Made by a program: the position numbers and the translations under genes. This document shows, in pieces, positions 9,150-18,565 of a stretch of 64,000 nt of DNA. The notes under the pieces were generated by a model that worked only from the letters and a program-made list of their open reading frames with translations, searched no databases and had not been told where the DNA came from. Origin of the DNA: Mariniphaga sp964559175. GTDB lineage: Bacteria > Bacteroidota > Bacteroidia > Bacteroidales > Prolixibacteraceae. Position 1 is the stretch's first letter, and each line of letters starts with the position of its first letter. The stretch is from positions 62,001-126,000 of the forward strand of contig CAZLGT010000003.1 of assembly GCA_964559175.1 (NCBI GenBank). The letters are read 5' to 3'.

Positions 9150-9632
9150 TTATTTTTCGCCGGAAATTTTAAACTCGTTCATGTTGAGCCCGGCAGGCAA
9201 AAACATGCTGGCATCGCCGCCGTGGAAAACAATGTCGCGAATGATGGTAGCGTTAATCGGAGTATGCTCGGGCAACGTAAGCAGAAACACTGTTTCAATT
9301 TCGGGATGCATTTTTTTATTCACCTGCGCAATGGCCCGTTCGTATTCAAAATCGGCAGAAGTCCGTAAACCCCTTAAAATGTAACGGGCGCCAACTTCTT
9401 TACAAAAATCTACAGTCAGACCTTCGTGCACGCGTACCTCCACTTTTTTATCATTTTCAAAAACCTGGTTTATCCATTTCAGCCGTTTTTCAAGCGGGAA
9501 AAACGATTTTTTGTTGGCATTGAACCCAATCATCACAACAATTTTGTCGAACATGGGAATGGCACGCCGCAGAATGGATTCGTGGCCGATAGTAAACGGA
9601 TCGAACGACCCTGGAAATATGGCTATCTTCAT
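9150..9632 (-). CDS. coaD: Pantetheine-phosphate adenylyltransferase
   Basis: Adds AMP to 4'-phosphopantetheine, the fourth step of coenzyme A synthesis. The nucleotidyltransferase motif FPGSFDPFTIGH is at residues 6-17, and the second motif appears as INATIIRDI. The length of 160 residues is exactly normal. It is followed on the same strand by the secreted thioredoxin-fold gene and preceded by a DUF2442 gene only 9 bases away. Confidence 0.95.
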   Translation of the reverse strand: MKIAIFPGSFDPFTIGHESILRRAIPMFDKIVVMIGFNANKKSFFPLEKRLKWINQVFENDKKVEVRVHEGLTVDFCKEVGARYILRGLRTSADFEYERAIAQVNKKMHPEIETVFLLTLPEHTPINATIIRDIVFHGGDASMFLPAGLNMNEFKISGEK

Positions 9633-9641
9633 GGTAGTAGA

Positions 9642-9935
9642 TTATTTGGTTATATAAGGAGTGCTTTTTTCATAAAGTATGTCCGGATCAAAATCCGCTT
9701 CATTATCCCATTGAATGGTGTCAAAACTTTTTTTTACAGAATTAAAAAGTCTAACATCTTTCGACTCTTTAAATATTTCAAGATTCAAATAGGGTTTCAT
9801 GTCGAGTTTTCTTCTTTCACCAATACTGAAAACCAACAATAGGGTATATTCAGTTGAAGGTTTTACCTCCTTTAATTCAATTTTCATGTAGTACATTCTA
9901 ATGATAATTCCAAAAAACATTGAAATAGTTGGCAT
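9642..9935 (-). CDS. DUF2442 protein fused to a DUF4160 N-terminal scrap
   Basis: The body (from the ATG at 9887) matches DUF2442: a GERRKLDM turn, PYLNLEIF, and the closing W-x-NEADFDPDILYE. The frame extends in phase upstream into MPTISMFFGIIIRMYY, the characteristic opening of the DUF4160 family. DUF4160 and DUF2442 genes normally sit side by side as separate proteins and are suspected toxin-antitoxin or regulatory pairs. Here all of DUF4160 after residue 16 has gone and its start reads straight into DUF2442. The native product may begin at 9935 (98 residues) or 9887 (82 residues). Confidence 0.7.
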   Translation of the reverse strand: MPTISMFFGIIIRMYYMKIELKEVKPSTEYTLLLVFSIGERRKLDMKPYLNLEIFKESKDVRLFNSVKKSFDTIQWDNEADFDPDILYEKSTPYITK

Positions 9936-10016
9936 AATTTTTCGTTTTGTCAATATTTTATTCTTTGCTAATATACTATATCATTTAATCATGTCAGAAA
10001 AAAACGTCTGCCCAAA

Positions 10017-12236
10017 TCAGTTTATTGCTTTGGCCCTGTTGGCGTTTACAAACAGAATATTTCCCAACTTTTCAAAACCCTCGGTAAAATTCTCTGTGTT
10101 TTTAAGCATTTCCGATGTAAACCCAACCAGAGTGAGATCGGCATCTTCCGAATATTTGGAAATAACCTTTTGGCGATTTCCTTCTTCAAATGAAATCATG
10201 GTAATGTTCGACGGGCTTATGGGCAAACGTCCGGCTTTTATCAGTTCAAGCAGTTGTTTGCGTTTTTCTTCCATCGACTTCAAGGGGTAAAGGGCAAAAA
10301 TTTTTATTTTTCCTTTTTTCCAGTCGGGGTGGCCTAAAATAATGTAGCCCAGCAAAATCATCAGGTTGGCGTTGCGGTAATCGTCGGGCCTTATCCAGAT
10401 GTGTAATTCCCTTTTGTATCCAAAACTTTTATAGGAAGTATTGAGGATGCAAATATCGAAGCCCGTTGATTCCACAATTTTGTAATTGGCGGTAATTTCA
10501 TTCAGATTTTCCGGATTGGTTCTCGAAAACTCGAACAGAATGAGGTTATTGCCTTTTCCAGAAATGCCTGAAAGCTGCACAACCTGCGCAATGGCAGATG
10601 TATAGGAGGGTGAAATAATGGTATCGAGGTAAACCCTGTTTTTGCTGCCGTGTGAAAGCTGGATCAGCCGATCGAGCGCTACTTTCGATTCTTCGGTGTT
10701 TTTGGAATTCAGATAGCCTTTTATGAAGTGAATATAAGTTCCAAAACCATATTTATATGAAATCCAGCGCATAATATCGAATGCCGATCGCCGGTTGAAG
10801 GTATCGTGCGAAATACATACTCCAAACGGTCTCCAGCTTTTCTGCTGGTCTTCGCTTTCTGCCCGTTGCAGAAAAATTTGCAATTGCCTGCTCAGCTGGA
10901 AAATTACACCTCTGAAAAGTTTGTTCAGCCCCTGGTTCTCTTCGTTGCCAAGCATCACTATATAATAAATTATGCCCATAATAACCAATGAAACTGCAGC
11001 ATAAGGCGCATTCATTTTAAACATGAGCCAGAATGAGAACAACGCTCCGATGAGTGATATGTACCAGTTCGATTTGAAAGTGGGGCGATAGGCCGGGTCG
11101 GCGGCAAAATGTTCCAAAAATGAGATGAGGCATATAACGCCGTAAGTAACCATAAAAAACATGGAAATGATTTGGGCAACAAAGTTCACATCGCCAACAG
11201 CAACAAAAACAAAGGCTATAATAACGGTTATCAGCGAGGCGTTTACCGGCTCGTTGTCCTGTTTTTTTCCACGGGCAAACCAGCGGTTAATGGTTTTTTG
11301 CGGGAAAATATCATCGAAGCCAATGGCCTGCAATGTACGCGGGGCCACCATAATTGAACCCAGTGCCGAACTGAGCGAGGCCGCTGCCAGTCCGATGGGT
11401 ACAATGGGCCCCCAAAGGGCAATTCTTCGCATGATGAGCTGGTCGCTCACCAGATCCTCGGGAGAAGCCGATACAGTGAATTTCCAGGCTACGGCAATGT
11501 AAACCAACATGCCTGCAAAGGTGGCCCAAAGTGTTCCGCGCGGAATCGATCGCTTTGGGTCTTTCAAATCGCCCGAGAGCCCCAGACCGGCGGCAAGACC
11601 TGTGAAAGCCGGAAAAACAATGGTGAATACATAAAAGAAGTTTTCCGGATTTTCCACATGTGCATGAAGGTTCACTTCCTGTGGTTTTATGGGAGAATCG
11701 CCCAAAAAGAAAAACAAAATGGAAGTAAAAAGGATGACCACTACCACATACAGCGCCTTCATTCCCAGGTTGGCTCCTTTGGTCAGAATAAGCACCGAAA
11801 GCAGCATCATGGTGGGGATGGAAATCCAGCGGCGATCGGCAATGTGAAACCCATACCGCTGGTTAATCCAGTCGAGCAGCGGTTCAAAGGCCTCTCCAAA
11901 GGCAATAATGTAAAAAGCCACACTGATGGCTTGCGACAGGTAAAGCGCAATGCCAATGGCGCCACCAATGTTTAAGCCAAACGACCGGCTGATGATGTAA
12001 TACGCGCCGCCTCCCTGAACACGCTGATTGGTGGCAATTTCGGCAACGGCAAATGCTGTGGGAATGGTAACCACATGCCCCAGTACAACAATTCCAATTA
12101 CTCCGATAAAACCTACCTGCCCCAAAGCCCAGCCAAAGCGAAGAAAAAGAATTGCACCAAGAATGGTGGACAGTGCCGTAAAGAATACCGGCAGAGTTCC
12201 AAATTTTGCATTCGTATTAACCAGCGATTTCCCCAT
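10017..12236 (-). CDS. Cation-chloride-cotransporter-like APC permease
   Basis: A 739-residue membrane transporter of the APC superfamily. The pattern RFGWALGQVGFIGV, AEIATNQRVQGGGAYYIISRSFG and GGAIGIALYLSQAISVAFYI closely follows the animal and bacterial SLC12 (Na/K/2Cl or K/Cl) proteins. About twelve hydrophobic helices fill residues 15-470. The soluble C-terminal third contains HIWIRPDDYRNANLM and LYPLKSMEEKRKQLLELI, as in SLC12 tails. Ion specificity cannot be read. The frame is open to 12362 but I chose the ATG at 12236 (MGKSLVNT), where family similarity begins. It is divergent from the glycosyltransferase gene. Confidence 0.85.
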   Translation of the reverse strand: MGKSLVNTNAKFGTLPVFFTALSTILGAILFLRFGWALGQVGFIGVIGIVVLGHVVTIPTAFAVAEIATNQRVQGGGAYYIISRSFGLNIGGAIGIALYLSQAISVAFYIIAFGEAFEPLLDWINQRYGFHIADRRWISIPTMMLLSVLILTKGANLGMKALYVVVVILFTSILFFFLGDSPIKPQEVNLHAHVENPENFFYVFTIVFPAFTGLAAGLGLSGDLKDPKRSIPRGTLWATFAGMLVYIAVAWKFTVSASPEDLVSDQLIMRRIALWGPIVPIGLAAASLSSALGSIMVAPRTLQAIGFDDIFPQKTINRWFARGKKQDNEPVNASLITVIIAFVFVAVGDVNFVAQIISMFFMVTYGVICLISFLEHFAADPAYRPTFKSNWYISLIGALFSFWLMFKMNAPYAAVSLVIMGIIYYIVMLGNEENQGLNKLFRGVIFQLSRQLQIFLQRAESEDQQKSWRPFGVCISHDTFNRRSAFDIMRWISYKYGFGTYIHFIKGYLNSKNTEESKVALDRLIQLSHGSKNRVYLDTIISPSYTSAIAQVVQLSGISGKGNNLILFEFSRTNPENLNEITANYKIVESTGFDICILNTSYKSFGYKRELHIWIRPDDYRNANLMILLGYIILGHPDWKKGKIKIFALYPLKSMEEKRKQLLELIKAGRLPISPSNITMISFEEGNRQKVISKYSEDADLTLVGFTSEMLKNTENFTEGFEKLGNILFVNANRAKAIN

Positions 12237-12351
12237 ACCTAATTTTTCGAGGGTTAAAAATTGGGTTAATTCTGTAAAAATGCAAATGCATTGCTCATAT
12301 TCTGCCTTAAATTTCAATTTTTTTCGGCGATGTTGACGTAAATCCTTTATT

Positions 12352-14487
12352 TTGTGCTTCAAACTTCAAAAAGAAAAACATTTGAACGAACTGCTGAAAA
12401 AAAGTTTATGGGCTGTTGCTTTTTCGCTTGTCATACTGGCCTGGGTTTTCGGTTTGTTTATCGACTTAACCGGCGACTCGGGTTTGCATGCAGCCATTTC
12501 GCGGCAAATGGTGGAGTCGGGCGACTGGCTGAACCTGAAAATCAACGGCGAACCTTATGACCAGAAACCACATCTGTTTTTCTGGCTGGCGGGTTTGGGT
12601 ATTCAGTTGTTTGGAAACTCAAACTGGGCCTTTAAGTTGTTCCCGTTTCTTGTTGGTGTTAGTGGCATCTATTTTACGTACCGGCTGGGAAAGCTCATTT
12701 ACTCCGAATTGTCTGGAAAACTGGCAGCGCTGCTTGCAGGCACCTCCCAAATGTTTTTTCTCTATTTTTTCGATATCCATACCGACACGGTGTTGCAGGC
12801 AACCGTAACACTGGCCATTTGGCAACTGGCCGAATATTTGGAAAACAAAAAACCGGTTTATTTCATTTTCGGGTTTGTGGGAATTGGCCTGGCTATGCTT
12901 ACCAAAGGACCGGTAGGAGCGGTTTTGCCTTTCTTTTTTGTGCTGTTTTATTTGTTGCTGAAAAAAGATTTCAGGCAACTTTTTCACCCCAAATGGATTT
13001 TGGGAATTCTGTTGGTTCTTCTCATAATTTCCCCAACACTTTACCATTTGTGGGAAAGTTTTGGCGCCGAAGGGTTTCACTTCTATTTCATCGGAAATAA
13101 TTTTGGACGGATAACCGGCGAAGTGGCCGGATCCAGCACCGATCCGTTTTTTTATTTGTACAACCAGCTCTGGGCATTTGCGCCCTGGACCATTGTTTTT
13201 ATTACCGCCCTGGGAGGCGAAATCATCACCTGGTTTTATGCACCGAAGCCCCGCAAAATGGGGATTTCCATTTTCGGTAGCGTGCTGGTTTTGTTTGTGG
13301 TGTACAGCATTGCCCGCGGAAAAGCACCAAACTACATGATGATGTTTATTCCCCTGCTGGCAGTTTTGGCAGGTAACCGGATGAAATATTTTGTGCTTTG
13401 GCCAACCATTATGACCAGAAAACTCATTTTTGCCCAGCGCCTTATCATCCTGCTTGTATTACTTGCTATTCCAGCTTCTTATTATCTGTTTCCGGGAAAT
13501 CATTTTTTGCTGCCCCTGTCTCTTCTGGTAAGTGCAACAACACTCATTGTATGTTTCAGGGGAATTGAATTGCACCGGTGGAACCGGTTGATTTTTGCAA
13601 CCCTGGTTTCGCTGGCTTTTATCAATCTTTATCTTAATGCTTCGGTTATTCCAAACATGTTTCAATACCAGGGACATTCGCAGGCGCTTGAAATTTTTGA
13701 AAGCTGCCAAACCAACGAAAAACAGCTTTTCAACTTTGGTTTGGAGGAATACGAGTTGTTTTTTAATGCCGAAAAACAGGTGCAGAATGTGTTTTCCTGG
13801 GAAGAACTTTACGATGTTGTGAACCACCCGGGGGCCTGGGTTTATACCAATGAGGACAGGCTCAGAAAAATCTGGTACCTGCAGTTGCCAATCGATACCA
13901 TTTATGAAATAAACCAGCGTGGAATGAACAGGATTTCGCCTGAATTTATTCACCCAAAAACAAGGGAAAAATCGCTTTCCGGTAATTATTTACTGAAAAT
14001 GAAAAGTATTGAGGACGAGGTTTTTACTCAAGACGGAGAGTCGGGGCAGGTTCTTGCCAGGCAAAAACTGGGATTTGAGGCTCCGATGTTCCACTGGCTC
14101 TCCATAGAGCAGGGAATCTATTTTATTAACATCGGTCGCGATGATGTTTACAGTCCGCCCGCTATAATTCAACTGGACAAAACAGCACAGGCAAGCCGGT
14201 TTACTTTGGAAATAAAACTGGAATACAGGGCCTGGTCAGCTTTTGATGAAAAGGAGGTGGTTTTGGTGGTTTCGGTTGAAAACCAGCAGGAGGTTTTAGC
14301 CTACCGGGTTTTTCCACTTGCCTGGAGCCGGGAGGATGAAACCTGGAAAACCGATCGTTTTGAAGACCGGTTTACGATGGAACTGCCTCAAAATGCACAA
14401 TTGAAAGCGTACATCTTGAACAAAAACCGAAACCGGCTTGCTTTGAAACAGATGGAAATCACGTTAACCGGAAATGAACCGGACTAA
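12352..14487 (+). CDS. GT39-type (ArnT-like) glycosyltransferase with C-terminal beta-sandwich
   Basis: A GT-C membrane enzyme expected to move a sugar from a polyprenyl carrier to an acceptor on the periplasmic side. Family marks are the catalytic-loop segment TGDSGLHAAISRQM, the KPHLFFWLAGLGIQLFG stretch and LTKGPVGAVLPF, with about ten to twelve helices in residues 15-420. Residues 530-711 form a soluble extension ending in LKAYILNKNRNRLALKQMEI, like the tails of two other proteins in this locus. The start is uncertain: TTG at 12352 or TTG at 12382. The 3' end overlaps the opposite gene's stop by 4 bases. Confidence 0.82.
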   Translation: MCFKLQKEKHLNELLKKSLWAVAFSLVILAWVFGLFIDLTGDSGLHAAISRQMVESGDWLNLKINGEPYDQKPHLFFWLAGLGIQLFGNSNWAFKLFPFLVGVSGIYFTYRLGKLIYSELSGKLAALLAGTSQMFFLYFFDIHTDTVLQATVTLAIWQLAEYLENKKPVYFIFGFVGIGLAMLTKGPVGAVLPFFFVLFYLLLKKDFRQLFHPKWILGILLVLLIISPTLYHLWESFGAEGFHFYFIGNNFGRITGEVAGSSTDPFFYLYNQLWAFAPWTIVFITALGGEIITWFYAPKPRKMGISIFGSVLVLFVVYSIARGKAPNYMMMFIPLLAVLAGNRMKYFVLWPTIMTRKLIFAQRLIILLVLLAIPASYYLFPGNHFLLPLSLLVSATTLIVCFRGIELHRWNRLIFATLVSLAFINLYLNASVIPNMFQYQGHSQALEIFESCQTNEKQLFNFGLEEYELFFNAEKQVQNVFSWEELYDVVNHPGAWVYTNEDRLRKIWYLQLPIDTIYEINQRGMNRISPEFIHPKTREKSLSGNYLLKMKSIEDEVFTQDGESGQVLARQKLGFEAPMFHWLSIEQGIYFINIGRDDVYSPPAIIQLDKTAQASRFTLEIKLEYRAWSAFDEKEVVLVVSVENQQEVLAYRVFPLAWSREDETWKTDRFEDRFTMELPQNAQLKAYILNKNRNRLALKQMEITLTGNEPD

Positions 14488-16763
14488 TTACGTTCCAGGG
14501 GAAAATTGTTGAACAGCCCTAAGCCATCCGGTTTTTCGATGAAGACATTTGCATCGGCAGGCTTTAGCAGAATATCATCTACCGAAACATAATGTCTTCG
14601 GATGCTCAACTTAATCTGGTATTCCGGTTGCAAATCAATCATTTCACTTACCCTTATCCATTGCTGATAAATATCGTTCACACTGCGGGTGTTGAGTCGC
14701 TTACTGAAAATTCTTTTTCCGTTTTTATCTGCAATTTCCAGAGTAGCTTGTGGCATGTTGTACCGGCGGGGATTTACATACAACCAAAACGAAAGTTCAT
14801 ATTTTCCCGGCAAAAAGTCGAGCGGAAGAGTTTCATTTAAAAGTTCGGTTTCCCCCTTTTTTATATAAAATGCACCTTCGCCGCTAAACGCAAGCTGTTC
14901 TTTCTGGTCGTCGAAATCAATATAAATTACCGAATTGATTTCTGTGTCGGTAGATATATTTCGGTATTGATTTAGGTTTGGAATGACAGATTCTACCTTT
15001 TTTCGCCAGCTTTCATGGCTTTCATGAAAAACATCCAAAGGAAGTTTTGAAAGGATAGTTTCTTCATCTTGCCAAAATACTTCTGCTTTGGAGTACAGCC
15101 AACGTTCCTGTTCATTCATTTTCTCTTTTGAACTGACCAGCAAAAGTGGTTTTTCATTCATGTCATCCAGCCTCGTTTTTTTGATGGCCGGATGTGCCAG
15201 CATTTGAATACTGCTGAGTGCATGGGTATAAGATAAACGGGGAGAAAAACTTTGAACCAGCGGCAACCCGGTGTGGTGGGCGCATTGCATGGCATATCCA
15301 AAAGCCTCCATGCCGTTTTTGAACAACAGCTTGTCGCCGCAGGTGCTGGAAAACGGCAGAAACATGATGGCCTGAAATTCATCCGGATTCACCGCGGCTT
15401 CGCTAAACCGGGCCATGTATTTTTCACTTGAAGTCTCCAGTCTGTTGTTCGTATTGAAAATCCGGTTGGTGCCCTGACGGGTGTTCAATGCGGCATCCAT
15501 TGCTCCGTGAAGAAGTGTAAAAAAGAGGATAAGAAATGCAAGCAGCGGTAATTTTTTATGTTTCAAAAAACGGTAGAGCCGGTAAACGAACCAGGCTGTG
15601 TAAATGGTAAATATGTAATAAAAAATGAAGGCAAACCTTCCCAGCGCCCTGAACTGTTTTACGGGTGGGATAATTTCCAGCAGAAATTCAAAACCGTATT
15701 TAAACGGAATGCACATGGAAAAAAGCAGAATCAGGATGGATGCATAAAAATAAACATTCATATTTTTTGAGGGTTGGTAATTTCTAAACCCTCCATTTTT
15801 TTGTGAAAACAGGTTGAACAAGACTGAAATAAACATTGAAATAGCCAGTAACGTGGCTGGTAAACCCACATAAGCCCTGCCTTCCCATTCAAATTTCATG
15901 TTAATCACATTTCCCAAAAGTACTTTAAACGTTGAGATAGGTGGAAGAAATACACTGTAAATATTGGCATGATACAAATCGAAGCCATACGGATTATCGG
16001 GCCGGTCGGAAACCCAGTCGGTGGCAGAAACAACACCTTTTACAACCAAAAGCGGTAAAATGGCCAGAAGGAATAAGCTGATTCCTTGTTTCCAATAGTT
16101 TTTCAGGTTTTTTTTGTGCATCCATAACTCCACAAACAAAACGCCCAGCAACAATATGGCATAAAACGAAGCGAAATAAGCGCTGGTAAATCCGCCAACC
16201 AAACCCCCGGCAACAAGCAGTAACGACCAAACCCATCGTTTTTTTCCTTCGCGCCACCGGATAAGAAAGTACCAGTACATGGGTATGAAAAAGGCATAAA
16301 CCATTTCAAAGTGGCCTTGAATCCTTGAAAGCTGTGGAGAAAGAAACAGTAAAATTATGGCCACCAGTGCAGCATACCAGCGGGGCAAAGCAAATTTTCG
16401 TAAAATCAGGAATAAAAACGGAATGGCGAGAATTAATGAAAGAACCATTGTGAGGTTTAAAATAAAAACCCCGTACCCGGAGACCGGATAAATTTTTGTA
16501 TCCACAAATTTTATAATCTGCACATAAAGCGGATGCGAATTAATGTATTGAAGGTGGTCGCCATAAGGATAATTGATACCGTCGTGCCGGATACCGTCGT
16601 CAAATTTCAGGTAATACGAAAAATTGAAATAGTTTTTCAGCCCATCTGCATGTTTTGAAAACAGTACACTGTCAGGCGTTTGAAATGCCGGTTTGAACAG
16701 GAAAAACAGAATCAGAACCGATATAACCAATGAAGATGTTATGGCTGTTAAATTTTTCATCAC
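14484..16763 (-). CDS. GT-C-like multi-pass membrane protein with C-terminal beta-sandwich
   Basis: 759 residues. There is one N-terminal helix, a large loop with HADGLKNYFNFSYYLKF and HDGINYPYGDHLQYINSHPLY, then about ten helices to residue 430, and a long periplasmic C-terminal part. The first loop after helix 1 with Asp residues, followed by many helices, fits the GT-C glycosyltransferase layout, but I do not recognise a named family. The tail (from about residue 600) closes with W-x-RVSEMI, YQIKLSIRR and VSVDDILLKP, a jelly-roll-like end similar to that of neighbouring genes. It is divergent from the GT2 gene over 169 bases. Confidence 0.65.
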   Translation of the reverse strand: MMKNLTAITSSLVISVLILFFLFKPAFQTPDSVLFSKHADGLKNYFNFSYYLKFDDGIRHDGINYPYGDHLQYINSHPLYVQIIKFVDTKIYPVSGYGVFILNLTMVLSLILAIPFLFLILRKFALPRWYAALVAIILLFLSPQLSRIQGHFEMVYAFFIPMYWYFLIRWREGKKRWVWSLLLVAGGLVGGFTSAYFASFYAILLLGVLFVELWMHKKNLKNYWKQGISLFLLAILPLLVVKGVVSATDWVSDRPDNPYGFDLYHANIYSVFLPPISTFKVLLGNVINMKFEWEGRAYVGLPATLLAISMFISVLFNLFSQKNGGFRNYQPSKNMNVYFYASILILLFSMCIPFKYGFEFLLEIIPPVKQFRALGRFAFIFYYIFTIYTAWFVYRLYRFLKHKKLPLLAFLILFFTLLHGAMDAALNTRQGTNRIFNTNNRLETSSEKYMARFSEAAVNPDEFQAIMFLPFSSTCGDKLLFKNGMEAFGYAMQCAHHTGLPLVQSFSPRLSYTHALSSIQMLAHPAIKKTRLDDMNEKPLLLVSSKEKMNEQERWLYSKAEVFWQDEETILSKLPLDVFHESHESWRKKVESVIPNLNQYRNISTDTEINSVIYIDFDDQKEQLAFSGEGAFYIKKGETELLNETLPLDFLPGKYELSFWLYVNPRRYNMPQATLEIADKNGKRIFSKRLNTRSVNDIYQQWIRVSEMIDLQPEYQIKLSIRRHYVSVDDILLKPADANVFIEKPDGLGLFNNFPLERN

Positions 16764-16862
16764 TCTCTTTATATTGCAATTAGTCAGTTGTAGTTACTTT
16801 TTTTGGTCGATAAAGATAGATATCTGTGCCTGATATTCAAAATCGTTCAAATAAACTTTCCG

Positions 16863-16892
16863 TTGATTTTTCCAATTTCTTCGTTACTTTTG
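16863..16892 (+). promoter_or_regulatory. Candidate Bacteroidota promoter for the GT2 gene
   Basis: TTG at 16863-16865, a 19-base spacer, and TACTTTTG at 16885-16892, which fits the TAnnTTTG -7 box exactly. The start codon of the downstream GT2 gene is 40 bases further on. The match rests on consensus and spacing only. Confidence 0.5.
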
Positions 16893-16932
16893 GGGTCATC
16901 TCGAATGAGAAACCGTAAAACGAATTTTTTTA

Positions 16933-17670
16933 ATGCCGATGATTTTATCTGTTGTGATTCCTGTTTATAACGAAGAAAACACCATCGATGCCATACTCGA
17001 CCGTGTGCTGGCAGCGGAATTGCAATATGGTTTCGGAAAAGAAATTATTGTTGTGAACGACGCCTCAACTGATAATTCGGTGCAGGTGATTGAAGATTAT
17101 ATTGAAAATCATCCGGAAACCGGAATAAAACTTTTTCAGCAACCGCAAAATATGGGGAAAGGCGCCGCTCTGCACAGGGGAATTGCAGAGGCCACCGGCG
17201 ATTGCATTATTATTCAGGATGCCGATTTGGAATACGACCCACGCGAATACAACCATCTGCTGAAACCCATTGCCGAGGGGAATGCCGATGTGGTTTACGG
17301 TTCGCGGTTTATGGGTGGTAACCCGCACCGCATTTTGTTTTTTTGGCACTCCATCGGAAATAAGTTTCTAACGTTCTTTTCGAACATGTTTACCGACTTG
17401 AACCTGACCGATATGGAAACCTGTTACAAACTGTTTCGTTCAGATATTATTAAAAGCCTTGATTTGAAGGAAAAACGGTTTGGTTTTGAGCCCGAAGTGA
17501 CGGCAAAAGTGGCGCGGGTGTTGGGCATACGAATTTACGAGGTAGGAATATCCTATTACGGACGTACTTACGAAGAAGGGAAAAAAATTGGCTGGCGCGA
17601 CGGTGTTTGGGCTTTTTGGTGCGTGTTAAAGTATAACTTGCTGGTTAGGAGAACTGTAAAAATTAACTGA
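16933..17670 (+). CDS. GT2 glycosyltransferase, dolichyl/polyprenyl-phosphate sugar synthase type
   Basis: A 245-residue GT-A enzyme likely to load a sugar onto polyprenyl phosphate at the cytoplasmic face, supplying the GT-C enzymes nearby. The DPM1-like pattern is clear: SVVIPVYNEENTI, VVNDASTDNS, QNMGKGAALHRGI, IIQDADLEYDP (metal-binding DAD), YGSRFMGG, then METCYKLFR and the helical ending with GWRDG. It has no C-terminal membrane helices, so it is the soluble or peripheral class. The metallophosphoesterase gene begins 2 bases after its stop, so they are one transcript. Confidence 0.88.
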   Translation: MPMILSVVIPVYNEENTIDAILDRVLAAELQYGFGKEIIVVNDASTDNSVQVIEDYIENHPETGIKLFQQPQNMGKGAALHRGIAEATGDCIIIQDADLEYDPREYNHLLKPIAEGNADVVYGSRFMGGNPHRILFFWHSIGNKFLTFFSNMFTDLNLTDMETCYKLFRSDIIKSLDLKEKRFGFEPEVTAKVARVLGIRIYEVGISYYGRTYEEGKKIGWRDGVWAFWCVLKYNLLVRRTVKIN

Positions 17671-17671
17671 G

Positions 17672-18565
17672 ATGAAAAAATCATATAAAAACGGGATTCC
17701 GGGAATTGTATTTTTGATCCTTTCTTCCATAAATGGTTTCGGCCAGTCCGACACCGTAAAATATTTTTTTGAAGGCCATACGTACCAGTGGCACACAGCC
17801 GGCGATAAAGTGGATGAGCGGCTGGAAAAATTCGATTTTTCGGAGTACGACGGCATCTGGCTTGGCGGCGATGTGTGTTCCGAGGCCTTGCTGGAATATT
17901 CCACTCTGGAATACATCGATAACCTTTTCGACCTGAAACACCCAAATACACACTGGGCCTTTGGAAACCACGATTCCAGAAACGGAAACTGGATTTGGTT
18001 TGAAGAACTATCAGGAAAGAAAACTTACTACACAAGTCATTACAAGGGAATTACCTATATGGTGCTGAATTCCACCCTGACACCTTACCATTGCGAGCAG
18101 TTGAACGACCAGTACCGCATCATTGTTAATCTGTGCGATACCATTCAGGAGTCTTCGCATTTAATTTTTCTGGTGCACCATTGCCTTTGGGAAAACGTGC
18201 CCGGGCTGCCTGTTCCCTATAAATACGCTCAGAGTAATTTGAGATATTTCAGTTTTACCTGCGACGACCTAAATGCCACCTTCCTGAACGACATTTACCC
18301 ACGGTTAATTGAAGTAAAGAACCGGGGAGTTGAAGTGATTCTGATTATGGGCGACATGGGTTCGCAGCGCATAAACATTCTCAACCCCGATGGGATTCAT
18401 TTTGTGGGAACCGGCCTGAACCGCAGCAAATATCAGGATCCCGAAGTGCGCGAAAACTCAGACCGCGACTGGTTTATCGAGTTCAAACATGTGCCGGAAA
18501 CACGCTGGCTCGACTGGAAGTTCCACGATTTGGACTCCACGATGCAAGTTCGGGGACTTCAGTGA
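17672..18565 (+). CDS. Secreted metallophosphoesterase
   Basis: 297 residues with an N-terminal hydrophobic export signal ending SINGFGQ. Calcineurin-like motifs present: WLGGDVC (GD), FGNHDSRNGN (GNHD), LVHHCLW (H), and IMGDMGSQ at the place of the final GH region. The usual first motif D-x-H is not seen; the matching region reads FEGHTYQWH, so the metal centre may differ. It follows the GT2 gene by 2 bases, suggesting it cleaves a phosphodiester or polyprenyl-type phosphate made in the same pathway; that role is inference. The 3' end overlaps the opposite-strand T9SS gene by 7 bases. Confidence 0.72.
   Translation: MKKSYKNGIPGIVFLILSSINGFGQSDTVKYFFEGHTYQWHTAGDKVDERLEKFDFSEYDGIWLGGDVCSEALLEYSTLEYIDNLFDLKHPNTHWAFGNHDSRNGNWIWFEELSGKKTYYTSHYKGITYMVLNSTLTPYHCEQLNDQYRIIVNLCDTIQESSHLIFLVHHCLWENVPGLPVPYKYAQSNLRYFSFTCDDLNATFLNDIYPRLIEVKNRGVEVILIMGDMGSQRINILNPDGIHFVGTGLNRSKYQDPEVRENSDRDWFIEFKHVPETRWLDWKFHDLDSTMQVRGLQ

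Noticed and set aside
12237..12362. Longer N-terminus for the SLC12-like permease
   Set aside because: The 42 extra residues are basic and unlike the family, and would overlap the divergent glycosyltransferase start.
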